The notes under the pieces are model-generated. The model was not told where the DNA came from and made no database searches. It saw only the letters and a list, made by a program, of their open reading frames with translations. A stretch of DNA of 64,000 nucleotides from Leucocoprinus leucothites (Eukaryota > Basidiomycota > Agaricomycetes > Agaricales > Agaricaceae): the NCBI GenBank assembly GCA_013368445.1, contig JAACJO010000032.1, positions 214,938 through 278,937 on the forward strand, given 5' to 3'. How positions within the stretch are numbered: position 1 is the first letter of the stretch; each line of letters begins with the position of its first letter. Both the position numbers and the translations under genes were made by a program. Positions 59,561 to 64,000 of this stretch are shown here, piece by piece.

Positions 59561-60345
59561 CTAAGCACCCACCAAAACGAAAGGAACAAAAGCTGTGACC
59601 GAACCACAATAGGGACAACAAAGGTCGCGATTTCCGCCTTTGACTCTTGTCAGTTCATCCTTCAACAATAATCTCAGCCAATGGGACAACCGGGATTCAC
59701 TTGAACATAATCTTACAGTGTACGAAACTACTAGTCGCAAGCGCCAGGGCAATACTTCAAGCTCCTCAAGCGATATCATAGACAGTAAGGTCAATACTAA
59801 GGACTAGGACATCAGACTTCTTTTAGCAAGAACCTCAACCAACAATACCTGAAGTAACTCGCGTACCGCTTGTGCTTCTAAAAGTTCAATCGTCATTGGA
59901 GCGTCGTAAGGATCGAAATAGCTCTCTCCCGGAGTATATTGGGGAGGGAGACCAGCATATGAAGGTGGTTCCAAATCGCATGAATCGGCAGTTGGGAGGG
60001 AGCCTGGGTTTGATGGATCAAGTTCCTCATAAAGGACTCTGGGACGCGGTGAATAGCGCTACCGCAGCTGTATCTTCAAGCACTCTTGAAGAACCGCAAG
60101 TGAGTAATCCAGCCACAATATTGTCACGCCAGCGAAACCTTACCAAAGCAACCCTACCGTTGTCGGTACTGGTACCCGCATGATTCCCACTCTGGTGTAA
60201 GTTGAATTAGATTAGTTGTTCCAGAGTATCTTGCATGGTGTTCACGCGGGGCGGTTTGAGTTGTGCGTTCTCTGCCATCCGTGTCCTGAGTACCTTCTTC
60301 CTTATTGATGCCGAAACTACGTGCAAGACGACGAAGGAGACCCAT
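59561..60345 (-). CDS. Hypothetical protein (200 aa, 3 exons)
   Basis: The exons are 60345-60176, 60038-59849 and 59803-59561. Introns of 137 and 45 bp keep the frame (phases 2 and 0). The N terminus MGLLRRLARSFGI resembles the amphipathic N-terminal helix of Arf-like GTPases, including Gly2, but no P-loop or GTPase motif follows. The middle is Pro/Tyr-rich (YAGLPPQYTPGESYFDPYDA). The C-terminal half has hydrophobic helices and one CxxC (CCPYCG). The model is plausible because the three frames join exactly, but transcript evidence is absent and the first intron is longer than the others here. It could also be a decayed gene. Confidence 0.5.
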
Positions 60346-61732
60346 AGTAGTGAAGATAAGTGTTGGAATCGAGTTAGAAGATCCAGATGTTCAGACTTTT
60401 GACGACGCAAATACCACCTTTTCCAGCAAACCTCCTCTTCATGGGCTCCACCCGAGCTCGGTATAGGGGATCCCTATCTCCCAGTAGGGCAATTTTCTTC
60501 CTCGGTCAAAGATACTGGTTTTACTCGGCTACGGGAGCCCACCATGAACCCCCGCCATGGATTAGACGCGTTACTGTGAGCTGTCTCCGGTATCACTGGT
60601 GTCCCGAAAGGCTCGGACCCGGATCGTATCATTCGTTGTTTTTTGCAGGTCAGATCAATACCGTATCCGTGTAAAGTTGTGTAGACGATGAACAGATCTG
60701 AATCATCTAGCTAATTGGGCAAAACATTAACACAACAGGGATATGACTCTAATCGACGCGAATATCGACCCAACGGCTGACATCTTGATTTATTCTCGAA
60801 GAGTTAGTGTGATCGGAGTGCTGAAAGAACTACTAATTCACCAGGTACGCCCACTGTCAATTCAATACGTGCCGGTCGTTGGCCTTCTGTAAACCATCTC
60901 GGACAAGTCCACTGCCGTGAAAAAATGTACAAACGACTGAATTGCGCCCGGATTAACCCGGTATACGATAATATTCTGTAACCATTATTCGATTGACAAC
61001 TTAGTATCTGACGAAAGCATTATACTTTGAAGTGGTTGTTATTGTGCAAACTGTAGTGCGAGTTTGTGTAGAGACATAAGCTTATAATGACTTTCAAAAT
61101 CTCACTGCAGTTCCTTGAGAAGAGGTGTTATTCTTTGATCCAGGTACGCCATATTAAGAATTTAGACCTACTGTAGGGCGTATTAACTCTTATCACATGT
61201 TATAATACTGGCGTCGTATGAGGCATTCTATGCGATACCGGTCGGCAACTTGTGTATCCGACTCTCCACTGATTGTTTTCTGAAAGCGGGCTCTCGTGGA
61301 CGTGAGGTCCGAATACTGCGCAGATAGACCCTGATGCCTGCGCCAGCGGAGTGAGATCGTCAAATGTTGACATTGCCCGTCTAGTGACATTGTTTATCAA
61401 GCTCAAGTGCGATCTAGAACCAGGTAGCCGTGAATATTTGAATGATGACTATTCAAAGGCATTAGTAGGAGCACTGCAATTATGATGGCCACTACAATCT
61501 GGTATTCACGTGACGCGGCCCATTACTACTACCACTCGTAAATACAAGGAAATTTGAAACGCCACAAAAACCAGTCCAGTCCAGTGCCCTCAGAGTCACT
61601 TGTCTAGCAGCCCGCAACCGCACTTGCCGGTGTCCAAGTGGCATTCATCAGCCTTGTGCCGCGGAGAGCGTGTGAGAAGGATGCTTAGTCAGCAAGGATA
61701 TATAGGCGGTGGGGAGAGGAAAAGAGCCCGCA
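60346..61732. other. Intergenic, no gene recognised
   Basis: About 1.4 kb with only short scattered ORFs on both strands. No repeat family or RNA gene was seen. The last 200 bases are the likely promoter and leader of the 669-aa gene. Confidence 0.5.
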
Positions 61733-63845
61733 ATGGCAAGCTATGTCGGACCCCGCTGGCAGACTGCGACGAACGCAGCCCCGCCATTCTCCGGTGCGCC
61801 CCCGATACCGGCCGGGGCGAACATTCCGGCGCATCAGTGGAATGCGGGCAACTGGATCCCGAACCCGAACTTCAACCCGCAGGCCGCCCGCCCCTCGGGC
61901 CCCGTCTGGATGCCCGCCCCGGCATGGGGCCCGAACATGTTTCCCCAGTACCGCCCACCCCAGCAGCAGCAGCAACAGCAACATTTTAATCCTTACAAGC
62001 GCCAGCCTCGTCAACCCAGTGCTGAATATCTAGCTACAAAACTCTCTGATAACCCTCTCGGGCTCACAAACATGATCCCAGCGTAGGTTGTCCTCATTCT
62101 TTCATATCGTCGCTGATCATCGCTGCAGGGAAGAGCTCGCACGCCGGGAGCGTGAACAGCAAGAAAAAGAACCTGTAGAAGCAGACGCATCGACGCCGTG
62201 GCTCTGGAATCCACGCGACCTCGATGCCGACGAAAGCGACGAAGAAGGCGGCCCAACCAAGAATCAGCCTGCACAAAGGAACGCTACAAATAATATCTAC
62301 GCCGCTCCAACTCAAAATCAAACACCCGAAAGGCCACCATCTGTTCAAGCTCCAGAATCTTTCACTTCCAAAGGCGCCCTCCAGCCCACTTTTTCTATCA
62401 ACATCGTGCGCACTCCTGAACACTATACCTCTCCCAGTCCATCGTGCGCATCCCATAGAGCAACCGCACCGGCCCAGATCTACGCTTCTCCTGCTCGTTC
62501 GTTGAGTCGCGGGTCTTCAGTCGACACTGTCACTACACAGATGAGCCACCTGTCCACGAATAGCCTTACTCGGCATAACTCCATGCCAGTCACTTCGACC
62601 ACCTCCAACTCTGTAACTGGCCAACAGCAGTTCACTGAAGAGCCTACTCCCTTTGACGTCCTTTCTCCACTCGTATTCCCCATGACACCCAAACCTAGCT
62701 CCTCAAGATCAACTCAGGGCCTCGGTCGTCATGCTTCTGTCCCTGCGATCGCGACCAATTTGGACACCATCCCTGAGACTGGCTCATCGGCAACCAGCTC
62801 ATCTCGTGCCCATACTCCCGGTCCAGGAAATTCGTCTCGACGTAACTCCCATCAAGATGATCAGCAGCAGCAACAGCAGCAACATCATTCTCACTCTCGT
62901 TCCCGTCCCAGTTCTCGCCAGGCCTCTCGCTCAAATTCGACCTCTCCTTACAGTGTTCCTCACAGTAACGAGCCCTCACCTATTTCCCCGACTTATCCTC
63001 ATTCGTCCGGTCACAGTCCTCACAACGCTCATTTCCCATACTCACAACCACCATCCAAGAATCCTCTCCCACCACCGCCTGCCGAATTGAACCCCATATT
63101 CTCTCAAATACCCAACTCCTCCGTTCCAAATACCAACGCCAACCATACCTCTCCAGGCACTTCAAGTGGCAGCTACATATACTATCAACCGCCACCCCAC
63201 ACCCACACCCGTACTAAATCCCATTCCCAACAAGCACCTCCCCCTCAAACTGCGGGTACTGCCATAATACACGCTAACGGATCAAGTACTCTCACCACGC
63301 TCACTTCATCTCCACCTCGCTCACCGCCAAATCACCCCGAACGAGCACTATCTCCCGCCCACTTATTCCCTCACTCACATCACCTACAATACCACCACCA
63401 AACCCAGAATACCCCAGATCGCCCATCCACAACCACACCTACATCCAAACCAAAACGTAAAATCTCTTACCCCTCTCATATCAACGGATCTTCGTCTGCA
63501 GCCTCACCCTCCTCTCCTTCTCCACCTAAATCCTCTCCATCCAAATCCTCTAAAGGACATAAACGCCGTAAAGGTTTCTGGAATCGCCGAGGTGATCATG
63601 TGACAGCTGAAGGGTATATTGTTTATGCACCGGGACATTTGGTGTATCCGAAGGATTTGGATGATTATCCGGATGGTAAGGATGGTGGGTATAAGAATGA
63701 GAATGGGATGAAGGCTATGTGGGCTCCGAGGCCTGAGTTTTCGCCTCCGGGTGGTTATGAGTCGGTGAGTGAATTAGTATCGATTTGAAGTTTAGCTTGG
63801 ACACTGAATGTTATGTTGTAGATTATTGAATGGATGGAAGTTTGA
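61733..63845 (+). CDS. Hypothetical low-complexity protein with conserved-looking C terminus (669 aa, 3 exons)
   Basis: The exons are 61733-62082, 62129-63764 and 63822-63845, with GT-AG introns of 46 and 57 bp. If the last intron is kept, the protein ends a few codons later in LVSI. The N-terminal part is Pro/Asn-rich with a seven-Gln run (about 77-83) and an RREREQQEKE helix after the first intron. The long middle is Ser/Pro/His/Thr-rich with another poly-Gln run. The C terminus is ordered: a basic cluster (KGHKRRKGFWNRRGDH), then VTAEGYIVYAPGHLVYPKDL, and a Trp-containing end (GGYESIIEWMEV). No domain is recognised. Poly-Gln and Ser/Pro content would fit a regulator or scaffold, but that is only a guess. 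Confidence 0.78.
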
Positions 63846-64000
63846 TCTTCTTGTTCTTTTCCCGCTTAAACTGCTCTAATTTCTCGCTTACTTCCCTTCG
63901 CTTTCAAAGACTCACTTTCATTAATCACCTTCGTCCTTCGTTCTCAAAACCCCAATTACCCACTTAGCTTGATCTAACTTGATCTAAAATCCCCACCGCC
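63846..64000. other. 3' flank of the 669-aa gene
   Basis: Pyrimidine-rich non-coding sequence to the window end. No other feature was seen. Confidence 0.5.

Noticed and set aside
60387..60674. Plus-strand ORF of 95 aa upstream of the 200-aa gene
   Set aside because: No motif or intron structure, and it overlaps the likely promoter of the opposite gene.

Overview
The window looks like nuclear DNA of an agaricomycete (mushroom-forming basidiomycete). The evidence is spliceosomal introns of about 50-65 bp in every gene, a NACHT-domain gene, a fungal delta-12 desaturase, a DUF3433 membrane protein, and chromodomain Ty3/gypsy, MULE, pogo and Tc1 elements. No prokaryotic, rRNA or tRNA features were found. 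All gene models were spliced by eye; each one listed as CDS closes in frame across all its introns.

Left half (1-38,340) is a transposon graveyard around one host gene. After a Tc1 remnant and a nearly complete MULE (1,599-5,493) comes a five-exon NACHT gene (6,447-8,963). From 10,585 to 35,995 lies one decayed Ty3/gypsy element, called A here, that later insertions expanded to 25 kb: two solo LTRs of family C (one inside the 5' LTR of A, one inside its gag), a complete second gypsy element B (17,615-26,481) inside its pol, two antisense solo LTRs of B, and a pogo element near its 3' end. Both A and B carry an extra ORF downstream of the integrase/chromodomain. A further LTR (D) and a Tc1 element with compound terminal repeats follow.

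Right half (38,770-64,000) is gene-rich and richer in CG dinucleotides. It holds a small hypothetical gene, a seven-exon secreted GPI-anchored protein, a 14-exon delta-12 fatty acid desaturase (with a 5-nt exon), and a 16-exon DUF3433 membrane protein. It then holds a second, diverged copy of the segment from mid-desaturase to mid-1,296-aa gene. This tandem duplication (units 42,961-50,230 and 50,231 to about 57,765) left one intact and one broken copy of each of three genes: desaturase and DUF3433 are intact in the first unit, the 1,296-aa gene in the second. Two further hypothetical genes (200 and 669 aa) close the window.

The genes do not form one pathway. The desaturase introduces the second double bond into C18 acyl chains at the ER, the DUF3433 and GPI proteins belong to the cell envelope, and the NACHT protein is a candidate immune-type NTPase. 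The least described parts are the extra 3' ORFs of A and B, the B gag/pol slippery site, the compound-TIR Tc1 element and the reciprocal gene truncation by the tandem duplication.
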